DNA of 64,000 nt from positions 186,001 through 250,000 of the forward strand of contig JASCNZ010000001.1 in NCBI GenBank assembly GCA_029959905.1. The letters are read 5' to 3'. Below, piece by piece: positions 7,993 to 14,470 of this stretch; position 1 is the stretch's first letter, and each line of letters begins with the position of its first letter. This stretch comes from Microbacteriaceae bacterium PS02344. Lineage in GTDB: Bacteria > Actinomycetota > Actinomycetes > Actinomycetales > Microbacteriaceae. The notes beneath the pieces were generated by a model. It searched no databases. It was not told the origin of the DNA and worked only from the letters and a program-made list of their open reading frames with translations. The translations under genes were made by a program, and so were the position numbers.

Positions 7993-8658
7993 TTACAAGG
8001 TCTTCGCGGTCTCGCTGGTGACGATGGCGCGAACGGTCGAGGGGTACCACTTCCCGCCCTTGGCGGTGGGCACGTCCTCGTTGTTGAGCATGCGAGCGAT
8101 GGCGTTCAGGCTTTCTCCTTCCGCCTGAAGGGACAGCACGCGCCGGTAGGTGGGCAAGAAGGCCTCGTCCACGCTGCGGCCCATGTGCTTGCCCTCGGCC
8201 TTGCGCTGCGCCATGCCCTCGCGAGTTCGGAGCCCGATCATTCCGCGCTCTCGCTGAGCGAGGGCGGCGTCGAGGTGCGTCCGAAACTCTCCATCCGGCG
8301 TGGTGTCGATGCGTTCGCCGCTGAGGATGATCCCCCAGCCCTTCCGCTTGCTGCGGCGCATGAGAGCGGCGACGTCTCCCACGTCACGGGAGAGGCGATC
8401 CATCCGGACGGCCATAAGCACGTCGGCCTTGTGCTTATCGAGGAGGTCCAGCGCCTCCACGAGCTTGTCGCGGCCCTGAATGCTCTTCGCGCTCTTGCCC
8501 TCTTCGCGCACGACCTCGAAGTCGTACCCGCGGCGCACAGCCTCCACCATGAGGGCCTGTTCTTGTGCTTCCAGGGATGCGCCCTTGTCGGCCTGCTCTT
8601 CCGTGCTCACGCGAACGTAGAGGAGGGCCTTGGTGCTGCGCTCGGATGCGGGGCTCAC
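7993..8658 (-). CDS. Serine recombinase (resolvase/invertase family)
   Basis: 221-aa recombinase. The N-terminal resolvase domain (about 1-140) shows YVRVSTEEQ with nucleophile Ser18, and VRMDRLSRDVGD with the conserved D-R-L-S-R. The C-terminal region (about 145-221, SLNAIARMLNNEDVPTAKGG) is a short helix-turn-helix recombinase domain. It is much shorter than large serine integrases, so dimer resolution or inversion is more likely than integration. GTG start at 8658. A 26-bp palindrome lies 9 nt upstream, a candidate binding site and operator. It transcribes leftward, like the unit at 6293-7881. Confidence 0.9.
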   Translation of the reverse strand: MSPASERSTKALLYVRVSTEEQADKGASLEAQEQALMVEAVRRGYDFEVVREEGKSAKSIQGRDKLVEALDLLDKHKADVLMAVRMDRLSRDVGDVAALMRRSKRKGWGIILSGERIDTTPDGEFRTHLDAALAQRERGMIGLRTREGMAQRKAEGKHMGRSVDEAFLPTYRRVLSLQAEGESLNAIARMLNNEDVPTAKGGKWYPSTVRAIVTSETAKTL

Positions 8659-8667
8659 GCGTCAATC

Positions 8668-8702
8668 ATACATAAAGGGGTCCCTTCATGTATAGAACGT
8701 TC
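8668..8702. promoter_or_regulatory. 26-bp palindrome upstream of the serine recombinase
   Basis: At 8668-8693 arms ATACAT and ATGTAT enclose AAGGG and CCCTT; 11 of 13 pairs match. GAACGTTC (8695-8702), a perfect 8-bp palindrome, follows directly. AT-rich arms in this GC-rich DNA and the position just before the recombinase start fit a resolvase crossover site overlapping its promoter, or a repressor operator. Confidence 0.55.
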
Positions 8703-8745
8703 ATTACGACCTGGTGACGGATATCCAAAAAGGTAACCAGCACGA

Positions 8746-9231
8746 CTACCTCCCCAGGTACGTCTCACGGATCTGCGCGAGCTGGTTGCTCGTGAGCCCG
8801 ACCAGCTCGCGCACGCCCACCGTGGTGTCTACGAGGACCTGGACCTTGCCGGGGGTAGCGCTCGAATCCAGATGGCCGACAACGGCGATGTGTCGGCCAT
8901 CGCGTGCACGGGAGATCGCAACCATGACATCGACGGGAACGCGCGTCTCGTGCGCGCCAAGTCTCACCCAGGGGCCTGCCGTGCTGCTGAACCTTGGCAT
9001 CACCAGACGCACCTGCGGAGTTGCTGCGGCCCTGAGGAGGCCGTCCAGCGCCTCAATGGGTGTTCGGGCGTCTGAGGGTCGCTCCGGTCGCGTACGAGGC
9101 GTGGGAGGGAGCGTGACTGCTGCCGGCCCGGCAGGGAGCTGCTGCGCCCGGTGCTTGGGCTGCGAGTAGCCGGGCTCGTTCCGCCCTGAGCCTCTGAAGG
9201 CGTGGATGGTGCGCGCGTGATTCGACTTCAT
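8746..9231 (-). CDS. Hypothetical protein
   Basis: 161-aa protein. The first 60 residues are polar, Pro- and Arg-rich and probably disordered; the rest looks folded (VRLVMPRFSSTAGPWVRLGA, VDVMVAISRARDGRHIAVVG, GKVQVLVDTTVGVRELVGL) with alternating beta strands and a C-terminal helix. The ATG at 9231 is preceded by GGAGAG at ideal spacing, so I reject the longer frame to 9327. It lies between the hairpin array (upstream, same transcript direction) and the recombinase. No family recognised. Confidence 0.6.
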   Translation of the reverse strand: MKSNHARTIHAFRGSGRNEPGYSQPKHRAQQLPAGPAAVTLPPTPRTRPERPSDARTPIEALDGLLRAAATPQVRLVMPRFSSTAGPWVRLGAHETRVPVDVMVAISRARDGRHIAVVGHLDSSATPGKVQVLVDTTVGVRELVGLTSNQLAQIRETYLGR

Positions 9232-9260
9232 GATCTCTCCAGGTGTCAGGGGGCCGGGGT

Positions 9261-9615
9261 GAGAGCGTGGTCCGCCGAGCCGAAACCGAGACGAAGCACT
9301 CGGCGGACCACCAGCGATAGGGGTCACGCTCTCGCGTGCCCTTTGCCCCTGTCGCCGTGCCGCCCGTGCTCACGACTTGGGCGGCGGGACCCGGCAACTA
9401 CCAAGGAGGAGGAAGAGGTTGCCGGGGGTCTGTGTGCAGTTGTGAGGTCCGACTGGCCCGTGGGCTGTCCCGTGCCATGGCGCTACGGGCCAGTCGGAGA
9501 GTGTCGGGGTCCGCCGTTCGCGACGCGGTCGGGCGGACCCCTCGCGGACGGTGATCGAGAACGTCCGCGCCTCGTGGTGGAGGAGGACCGAGCAGATCAA
9601 GGACTCCACCACGAG
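9261..9615. repeat. Array of at least seven consecutive inverted repeats in a noncoding gap
   Basis: This fills most of the 395-bp gap between two leftward genes. Perfect stems: 9267-9279/9299-9311 (13 bp); 9325-9329/9334-9338 inside 9319-9323/9346-9350; 9390-9398/9418-9426 (9 bp); 9448-9461/9485-9498 (14 bp); 9506-9515/9532-9541 (10 bp); 9544-9550/9562-9568 (7 bp); 9571-9582/9604-9615 (12 bp). The first and fifth share GGTCCGCC. No T-tracts follow, so they are not ordinary terminators. A structured RNA, a single-strand origin or oriT-like DNA, or recombinase sites are all possible. No convincing reading frame covers the block. Confidence 0.8.
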
Positions 9616-9626
9616 GAGATCCTGGA

Positions 9627-10004
9627 TCAGGGCGGCGGCAGGTGGTCGCCTCGAAGGAGCTTGCTAAAGCTTGCAAGGGAGGTCACGACGTACGCGTTCT
9701 CGATCTGCTCGTCGGCCCTCCACTGAACGAATGCCGAGATCGGCACGCCTCGGATCTGCGCCCCGCGCGATACCGAATCCAGATCTTGTGCGAGCCGGTG
9801 CGTCAGCTTGCTGGAGACGTTCAGGTCCACGCCTACAAGGGCGAGGTCGGGATCGACCGCGTCGTCGCCGAGACTGTCCGACAGCCCCTTGGACTCTCGC
9901 CTGGCCGTCGAAGAGATGCCTCGTGCGTCGAGAGCGAGCTGCACGAGATCGCGCACCGCGGCATGCACGCTGCGGTTGCGGTTGTTGTGCGGCGGGCCGC
10001 TCAT
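9627..10004 (-). CDS. Hypothetical protein, last gene of a three-gene unit
   Basis: 125-aa protein coupled to the upstream gene by an ATGA overlap (10001-10004). Content is mixed: an N-terminal helix (SVHAAVRDLVQLALDARGIS), a DPDLALVGVDLNVSSKL strand region and a helical C-terminus. No signal peptide, membrane segment or metal site is visible. I recognise no family. It ends 12 nt before the hairpin array. Confidence 0.55.
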   Translation of the reverse strand: MSGPPHNNRNRSVHAAVRDLVQLALDARGISSTARRESKGLSDSLGDDAVDPDLALVGVDLNVSSKLTHRLAQDLDSVSRGAQIRGVPISAFVQWRADEQIENAYVVTSLASFSKLLRGDHLPPP

Positions 10005-10618
10005 CGCCGCTCACCCACTCCAGGCTCGCGGGCCTCATAGTGGCTGACGTGGCGCACGCCGCCCTCGTCCAGAGCCCGCTGCTGCTCGGCCGCGAGCTTG
10101 ATCGACGGGTCCGGCGTGGTGCTGATGATCGTGCTCGTCGTCGGCGGCGGACCGAACCTCGCGTTCACTGCTGCGAGGGCTTCGGCACGCGCCTGCGCGG
10201 TCGGCTGCGACCACGCATCCTTGCGCGCCTGCTCGCGGGCCTCTCGCCAGTCGGCATCGCCCACGACTCCCCATGTCGGCGCGTCCTCAGGGGCTCGACC
10301 CAGCCGGAAGCGGACCTCCCCCCACTTCGCGAGCTGGGCGTCGTCGTCCCCCAAGAGGTTCATCCAGCTCCAACCTGACGCGCTGTACGAGGCGTCGATC
10401 ATCTTCTGCGTGACGATGACGTTCTCGCCCGCCCGGCTGATGTGGCTGGCGCTCAGGAAACCCTGGCCGGTCGGAATCGTCGCACCGCTCGTCAAGCAGT
10501 GGAAGACGTCCGCGGGCTTGACCGGCAGGACGGCGCTCGCCGCATCGCGGCGCTCGGCCACTTCAGCTCGGAGACGTGCCAGTCGGTCGCGAGCGCTCTC
10601 GGTTGTGTTAGTACTCAT
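10001..10618 (-). CDS. Hypothetical protein, middle gene of a three-gene unit
   Basis: 205-aa protein. The N-terminal 30 residues are charged and helical (ESARDRLARLRAEVAERRDA), followed by a folded part (VFHCLTSGATIPTGQGF, SRAGENVIVTQKMIDASYSA, WSWMNLLGDDDAQLAKWGE) and a helical, Pro-rich tail. It overlaps the upstream gene by 11 nt and the downstream gene by 4 nt, so translation is coupled across all three. The function is not recognisable. Neighbours suggest a role in element maintenance rather than metabolism. Confidence 0.6.
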   Translation of the reverse strand: MSTNTTESARDRLARLRAEVAERRDAASAVLPVKPADVFHCLTSGATIPTGQGFLSASHISRAGENVIVTQKMIDASYSASGWSWMNLLGDDDAQLAKWGEVRFRLGRAPEDAPTWGVVGDADWREAREQARKDAWSQPTAQARAEALAAVNARFGPPPTTSTIISTTPDPSIKLAAEQQRALDEGGVRHVSHYEAREPGVGERR

Positions 10619-11204
10619 TCGCGCTATCTCCTATTTCTGGAATCGATGTGACGACGAGCTGCCGGATCATCGCCGCCCAGTCGTGTCGGCCCCGGCGTTC
10701 CATGACGTCCACGATCACGTCGGCCACATCGGGGCGTTCGCGCACTGTGGTCGCGAGGATCACCAGGGCATGGCCGGCGTCCTCGATCTCCGCGGCGATG
10801 TCGGGAGCGAGGGTGTCGAGCGGGGTCAGCGCCGTGAGGACCCGCGCCTCCGCCTGCCCAGCGGTCAGTGCAGTCTTCATGTCGCCCTTCGCATCGGCGG
10901 CTGCACGAGCATCACGAGCGTGATCTGCGACGTCGAGAAGGCGACCGGCGAGGGTGAGGCCGGGTGCGCCCTCCACGCCCGTCAGAGCGGCCTGTGCGGC
11001 TGCGGACAGGTGATTGTGGACGTGACGTCTCACGGACTCAGGAGCAAGGCCGTGTCGCCCCGCAACGCCCCGGATGGACGAGGAGCCCGCCGTCAGCTCG
11101 AACTCGATCCGAGCCCGCTCAGGATGGCTGCACAGTACGCAACGACGCCCCGGTCGGGCCTTCGTGATCGTCGCGCTGCGTTCCATATCAAGGATATCGG
11201 CCAT
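10608..11204 (-). CDS. Zinc-knuckle / helix-turn-helix DNA-binding-like protein
   Basis: 198-aa protein. Residues about 20-70 (RRCVLCSHPERARIEFELTA and RGVAGRHGLAPESVRRHVHNHL) combine a CxxCxH knuckle with a helix-turn-helix ending in His residues, an arrangement I have seen in actinobacterial phage and mobile-element proteins of small-terminase or regulator size. The rest is helical and Ala-rich. It heads the three-gene unit 11204 to 9627. It may bind the noncoding region just upstream (11205-12124). A regulator, a partition protein or a small-terminase-like protein are all possible; start at 11204 or at a second ATG 18 nt inside. Confidence 0.6.
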   Translation of the reverse strand: MADILDMERSATITKARPGRRCVLCSHPERARIEFELTAGSSSIRGVAGRHGLAPESVRRHVHNHLSAAAQAALTGVEGAPGLTLAGRLLDVADHARDARAAADAKGDMKTALTAGQAEARVLTALTPLDTLAPDIAAEIEDAGHALVILATTVRERPDVADVIVDVMERRGRHDWAAMIRQLVVTSIPEIGDSANEY

Positions 11205-12112
11205 CCGACACCAAAGCGTTTTGGAGGAGCGATGCTCTCCCCAGCTATGTCTGCGTTCGCGCTAACCGCGGAAGGGCGTAGCTCTCCATTCGACTCGACG
11301 CTCTTCCCCGCTCGCGGGGGTCACGATGGTGATACCCCCCTGTGCACAGAGATCTGCACACAGGAGGGGTGTCGGCGTCACTGACGGAGCCAATACGGGC
11401 GCATGCGACGCCCAACGGTCGGGATGTTGAGCATGCTCATGTGCTGGATCGTCGCCGCCCGGACGTTCCTTGACCGGCGACTGAGCTGTGCTCATCGGGA
11501 GGGCTTTTGCTCTGTTCGCCGTTAGCCTCAGCGGGTCTCGTGCGTTCGCCACGTCGCGGTCCTGCCGTATGAAGTTCTCCAGCACTGCCCACCTGAGGAG
11601 GTGAGCTGATCCGCCCGGAGTGGATCACGCATGTCATCCCACGAGGGAGAAGGGCTGAGACTCGGTTTCGGTCGGGAGTCTCACGAGCGACCAGAAGGTG
11701 TGTTCACTTCCGGTCTGGATACGTCCCCGGCATCTCGGCTGGACTCTGCCGATGGTCACTCGTGCCGTCAGCTCGTCGGTGTCACCGTACGTCGGCGTGC
11801 AGCTCGACAGCAAGCGCTGGAGACAATTTGTGTACTCCCTGCAATACCTTGCCGGGCTCGTCTGTGACCATCGTCAATAAGTGAGCGTCACGCGCTAGCG
11901 GCTGATTCTGGAAACGACGAAGCGCCCCCTCCAGCGGTACAGGACGAACTGACGACGGAGAGGGCGCTGAGCCCAGAGTACAGGACGAGGCAGCCCGGAA
12001 ATAGCCACTAACCTGGACCTTTTGATGCTGCATACGCTCTAACCTGTCCACAGGGTTGCTAACAGGGCGTTCGCGCTAACCGTCCAGCGCTCGCCGCATG
12101 CCGGGTACCCGG
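11205..12112. other. Mostly noncoding, origin-like region of the element
   Basis: About 900 bp with no convincing gene. It holds a perfect 16-bp direct repeat (11253-11268 and 12067-12082), both copies on the same strand and near its two ends. There is an 11/12 inverted repeat at 11921-11932/11957-11968 and an inverted repeat at 11335-11371. CTGTCCACA at 12044-12052 is one mismatch from the actinobacterial DnaA box TTGTCCACA and sits in a small hairpin. TACAGGACGA recurs at 11938-11947 and 11979-11988. These are features of replication or partition origins, but no initiator gene is recognised nearby. Confidence 0.4.
11262..11585 (-). CDS. Doubtful small ORF
   Basis: 107 codons from a GTG with AGGTGG about 4 nt upstream. 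The product is polar, Pro-, Arg- and Glu-rich, with one Cys pair (LLCADLCAQGG), and resembles no family I know. It contains an inverted repeat in its own coding sequence. It could be a real accessory gene upstream of the three-gene unit or a chance frame; I favour chance slightly. Confidence 0.25.
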   Translation of the reverse strand: MLENFIRQDRDVANARDPLRLTANRAKALPMSTAQSPVKERPGGDDPAHEHAQHPDRWASHAPVLAPSVTPTPLLCADLCAQGGITIVTPASGEERRVEWRATPFRG

Positions 12113-12118
12113 TAGCGT
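12113..12118 (+). promoter_or_regulatory. -10 box of the right-end HEPN-like gene
   Basis: TAGCGT ends 7 nt before the ATG at 12125 and no ribosome-binding site is present, so the mRNA is probably leaderless. The 16-bp repeat and the DnaA-box-like site lie just upstream. Confidence 0.4.
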
Positions 12119-12124
12119 CGTGCC

Positions 12125-12724
12125 ATGTCCGTCGCTTTCGCTCCGCACGACGAGTGGATACCGCTCCCCGACCATGTCGCCGTCCTACTCGGACGGTTGA
12201 CGTTCTATGCCTCGTGGCTGGACGACGTCCTCGGGGAAGCCGTCGTGCTGTCAAACCCTGACGCGACCCATCTGGCGGCATCGACACCTGATTGGGCTGC
12301 GAGTGGAACGCGCCTCGTGGCCGCGGTGCGGGCGATCACGGTTTACCCGCCCGTCACCGGTCAGCTCGCTGACCGACTAGCCGCCGTGAATGGCACACGA
12401 AATCTGCTCGTACACGGCGTCTGGATGTGGCAGGACAACGCGGTCATGGTGATGAAGCGATCCCTGAAGTCGGGCGAGCGGCACGTCGAATACACCACGT
12501 TCACCTACCAGGAGATCGAGGAGCTGATCGACCACTACCGCGTCCTCGGCGGCTTCGCGGATCGGTTCGTCACCATTCTTCAGAAGAACGTGCGCCGTCC
12601 CTACGAGGATCGTTACCGGTGTCCGAAAGACGGAACGCCCTTGGAGGGCTCGATCTCGGAAGAGATCATCGTTCAACTGTGCCCGTCATGCGGCTACACA
12701 GTGAGCGCAAGCCCTTCCGTCTAG
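12125..12724 (+). CDS. HEPN-like protein with C-terminal zinc-ribbon remnant
   Basis: 199-aa protein. R92-N93-L-L-V-H97 is an Rx4H motif with Asn in second position, as in HEPN ribonucleases; it is preceded by helices typical of the fold (VAVLLGRLTFYASWLDDVLG). The C-terminus carries RCPKDGTPL and LCPSCGYTV, a zinc ribbon whose first knuckle has one Cys replaced by Asp. Such a domain could bind RNA, DNA or a partner. It stands alone next to the right end of the element. The resemblance to the left-end protein at 5702 is in motif and layout, not close identity. Toxin or abortive-infection function is inferred. Confidence 0.6.
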   Translation: MSVAFAPHDEWIPLPDHVAVLLGRLTFYASWLDDVLGEAVVLSNPDATHLAASTPDWAASGTRLVAAVRAITVYPPVTGQLADRLAAVNGTRNLLVHGVWMWQDNAVMVMKRSLKSGERHVEYTTFTYQEIEELIDHYRVLGGFADRFVTILQKNVRRPYEDRYRCPKDGTPLEGSISEEIIVQLCPSCGYTVSASPSV

Positions 12725-12740
12725 TTGTCTCTGACTCACT

Positions 12741-12777
12741 GGTGGGCCACAAGGTGGGCCACGATCTGTGGCCCACC
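12741..12777. promoter_or_regulatory. Right-end GGTGGGCCAC repeats, candidate integrase arm sites
   Basis: GGTGGGCCAC occurs directly at 12741-12750 and 12753-12762 and inverted at 12768-12777 (GTGGCCCACC). The second and inverted copies could also form a hairpin downstream of the HEPN-like gene. The same core occurs twice at the left end (3674-3696), supporting a role in integrase binding. Confidence 0.5.
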
Positions 12778-12842
12778 CTTGGTACTGTTGACCCCGGAGT
12801 TCCGCCTAATTTCAGAAATAGCGGGACGATTTGGGCCGATCC

Positions 12843-12856
12843 GTCTTTATCGCACC
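12843..12856 (+). other. Candidate attR core repeat
   Basis: GTCTTTATCGCACC, 13/14 identical to 3611-3624 in the same orientation. It is 92 nt upstream of the VKOR start, so the promoter of that gene is preserved on the chromosomal side. Confidence 0.45.
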
Positions 12857-12935
12857 AAAGGGCTCCGTTTGCGGCATCTGCGTGCTTCCGCGCTTTTCTC
12901 CGGCTCGTTCTCGTCGCATCCATAGCCGTCACTGA

Positions 12936-12941
12936 GATAAT
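12936..12941 (+). promoter_or_regulatory. -10 box of the VKOR gene
   Basis: GATAAT ends 7 nt before the ATG at 12948, implying a leaderless transcript. Because the element ends 79 nt upstream, this promoter is entirely chromosomal. Confidence 0.5.
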
Positions 12942-12947
12942 CCCCAG

Positions 12948-13562
12948 ATGAGCGAGCAGCGCCCCCGCCCCGTCGTCTACGCCGTCTGGTTGATCATCGC
13001 GAGCGTGATCGGATGGTTCGCCGCCTTCCAGCTCACGGTCGAGAAGTTCGCCCTGCTGCAAGATCCCGACGCGGCGCTCTCGTGCGACCTCAGCGCATTC
13101 ATCCAGTGCGGCAAGAACCTCGGGTCATGGCAGGGCGAGGTCTTCGGGTTCCCGAACCCCCTGCTCGGCCTCACCGGCTGGATGGCCCCGCTGGTCGTGG
13201 GCGTCGCGCTCCTCTCCGGAGCCCGCTTCGCGCGCTGGTTCTGGGCCCTCTTCGGTGTCGGCATCACGTTCGCGTTCGGCTTCGTCTGCTGGCTCATCTC
13301 GCAGAGCATCTATGACCTGATCGTGCTGTGCCCGTGGTGCATGGTGACGTGGGCGGTGACCATCCCGACGTTCTTCGCCACGATGCTCCATCTCACGCGC
13401 AACGGCACGTTCACCTCATCGGTGAAGGCGCAGGAGCGCGCCGACAAGCTCATGGTCTGGGTCCCCCTCGCCACGGTCGTCGCGTACGCGATCATCATCG
13501 TCATGGCGCAGGCCAAGGGCATCGACTTCCTGGGCGAGATGACGCGCATCGTCTTCGGCTGA
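12948..13562 (+). CDS. Vitamin K epoxide reductase (VKOR) family thiol oxidase
   Basis: 204-aa membrane protein that reoxidises extracytoplasmic thiol oxidases and passes electrons to quinone. It has four core transmembrane segments plus a C-terminal fifth. The conserved loop cysteines C46 and C54 (LSCDLSAFIQC) and the active-site C128-P-W-C131 are present, as is the conserved Ser/Thr region between them. There is no fused thioredoxin domain, as in most actinobacterial single-domain forms. Gene order VKOR then ndk is usual for Microbacteriaceae. A strong terminator follows. The mRNA appears leaderless. Confidence 0.92.
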   Translation: MSEQRPRPVVYAVWLIIASVIGWFAAFQLTVEKFALLQDPDAALSCDLSAFIQCGKNLGSWQGEVFGFPNPLLGLTGWMAPLVVGVALLSGARFARWFWALFGVGITFAFGFVCWLISQSIYDLIVLCPWCMVTWAVTIPTFFATMLHLTRNGTFTSSVKAQERADKLMVWVPLATVVAYAIIIVMAQAKGIDFLGEMTRIVFG

Positions 13563-13570
13563 GCGCCGAC

Positions 13571-13618
13571 ACGACGAGAGCCCGCCCCCGGGAGAAGAAG
13601 GGGGCGGGCTCTCGTCGT
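13571..13618. terminator. Bidirectional terminator between VKOR and ndk
   Basis: Perfect 19-bp stem (13571-13589 with 13600-13618) and a 10-nt purine loop between two convergent genes. Confidence 0.9.
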
Positions 13619-13629
13619 TCGCAGCGGGC

Positions 13630-14046
13630 TCAGCCGAACCAGATGCCGAGCTCGCGCGCGGCCGATTCGGGGCTGTCCGAGCCGTGCACCAGGTTCTGCT
13701 GCACCTTGAGGCCCCAGTCGCGACCGAAGTCGCCGCGGATCGTGCCCGGCGCAGCGGTCGTCGGGTCGGTCGTACCGGCGAGAGAGCGGAAGCCCTCGAT
13801 CACGCGGTTGCCGGCGAGACGGATGGCTACCGACGGTCCCGAGAGCATGAACTCGATCAGGGGCTCGTAGAAGGGCTTGCCGGCGTGCTCCGCGTAGTGC
13901 GCGGCGAGCAGGTCGCGGTCGGGGTCGACGAGGCGGATGTCGACGAGCGCGTAGCCCTTCGCCTCGATGCGGGCCAGGATCGCGCCGGTGAGGCCGCGTG
14001 CCACACCGTCGGGCTTGACGAGGACGAGGGTTTCTTCGGTGGCCAT
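13630..14046 (-). CDS. ndk: Nucleoside diphosphate kinase
   Basis: 138-aa enzyme transferring the gamma-phosphate between nucleoside triphosphates and diphosphates. It begins MATEETLVLVKPDGVARGLT and contains the active-site histidine in NLVHGSDSPESA, with the RGDFG and GPSVA motifs of the family. The frame is open to 14127, but the ATG at 14046 gives the canonical N-terminus. It directly follows the DUF4233 gene (1 nt gap), in an operon with folC and ileS. Confidence 0.96.
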   Translation of the reverse strand: MATEETLVLVKPDGVARGLTGAILARIEAKGYALVDIRLVDPDRDLLAAHYAEHAGKPFYEPLIEFMLSGPSVAIRLAGNRVIEGFRSLAGTTDPTTAAPGTIRGDFGRDWGLKVQQNLVHGSDSPESAARELGIWFG

Positions 14047-14047
14047 G

Positions 14048-14470
14048 TCATTCACTCTCTGTCTGAGTCTCGGTGGAGGGTCCGGCCGGGCGTCGTGCGT
14101 CCAATCGGGCCCCCATGATGGTCGCATACGCCCACATGCCGCCGAAAATCAGGGCGACGAGCAGGATGGCGGGAACGAAGAACGCCGACAGCGCCACGAT
14201 CGCCTGGATCGTCCACCCCGCGTTGATCGCCCAGGGCCGGGTGATCATGCCGGCGACGACGATGCACGCCAGTCCGACGACGCTCCCGCCGACGATCCCC
14301 CACCACTGCGGCACCTCCTCGGGAAGGGAGCGCAGTCCGAAGATCGTCAAGCCGGCGAGGAAGACGACGATGGCCTCGAAGCCCAGCACCACCGGCGCGA
14401 GCTTCTGCGTCAGGGTGCGCGGGGCGCGGGCACGGCGCGGCGCGCCTCCCGTCGCACTCACGCGCGCCAT
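14048..14470 (-). CDS. DUF4233 membrane protein
   Basis: 140-aa protein with three to four hydrophobic segments (LAPVVLGFEAIVVFLAGLTI, WGIVGGSVVGLACIVVAGM, TIQAIVALSAFFVPAILLVA and a short fourth) and the conserved RPWAINAGW between them, features of the DUF4233 family found between folC and ndk in many actinobacteria. Function unknown. Its start overlaps the folC stop by 13 nt. Confidence 0.85.
   Translation of the reverse strand: MARVSATGGAPRRARAPRTLTQKLAPVVLGFEAIVVFLAGLTIFGLRSLPEEVPQWWGIVGGSVVGLACIVVAGMITRPWAINAGWTIQAIVALSAFFVPAILLVALIFGGMWAYATIMGARLDARRPAGPSTETQTESE

Larger units (their letters stand above)
3611..12856. mobile_element. Integrated element of about 9.2 kb between rne and the VKOR gene
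   Basis: The block interrupts the divergent rne / VKOR intergenic region. It carries a tyrosine integrase at its left end and a serine recombinase inside. Near-identical 14-nt direct repeats lie at 3611-3624 and 12843-12856, differing by one base and sharing TTATCGCACC. Copies of TGGGCCA lie just inside both ends and look like integrase arm sites. The base composition is visibly less GC-rich than the flanks and most genes are unrecognised. No capsid, terminase, relaxase or secretion genes are evident. It may be a small integrative element, a phage satellite or an integrated plasmid. The exact ends are inferred, not proven. Confidence 0.7.

Noticed and set aside
9261..9615. CRISPR array or integron attC array
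   Set aside because: The hairpins differ in sequence, have no constant repeat and spacer lengths, and no cas or integron integrase is present.
9261..9615. Retron msr-msd RNA
   Set aside because: No reverse transcriptase gene in the element.
11335..11371. Inverted repeat CCCCCCTGTGCACAG...
   Set aside because: As a terminator it has bulges and no T-tract, and it lies in a doubtful ORF; mentioned only as part of the origin-like region.
11631..11880. Small + frames in the origin-like region, one ending YVGVQLDSKRWRQFVYSLQY
   Set aside because: No ribosome-binding site or leaderless promoter and two competing frames; could be a gene remnant but support is too thin to list.
3611..12856. Complete prophage or ICE
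   Set aside because: No capsid, portal, tail, relaxase or type IV secretion genes are recognisable in 9.2 kb.
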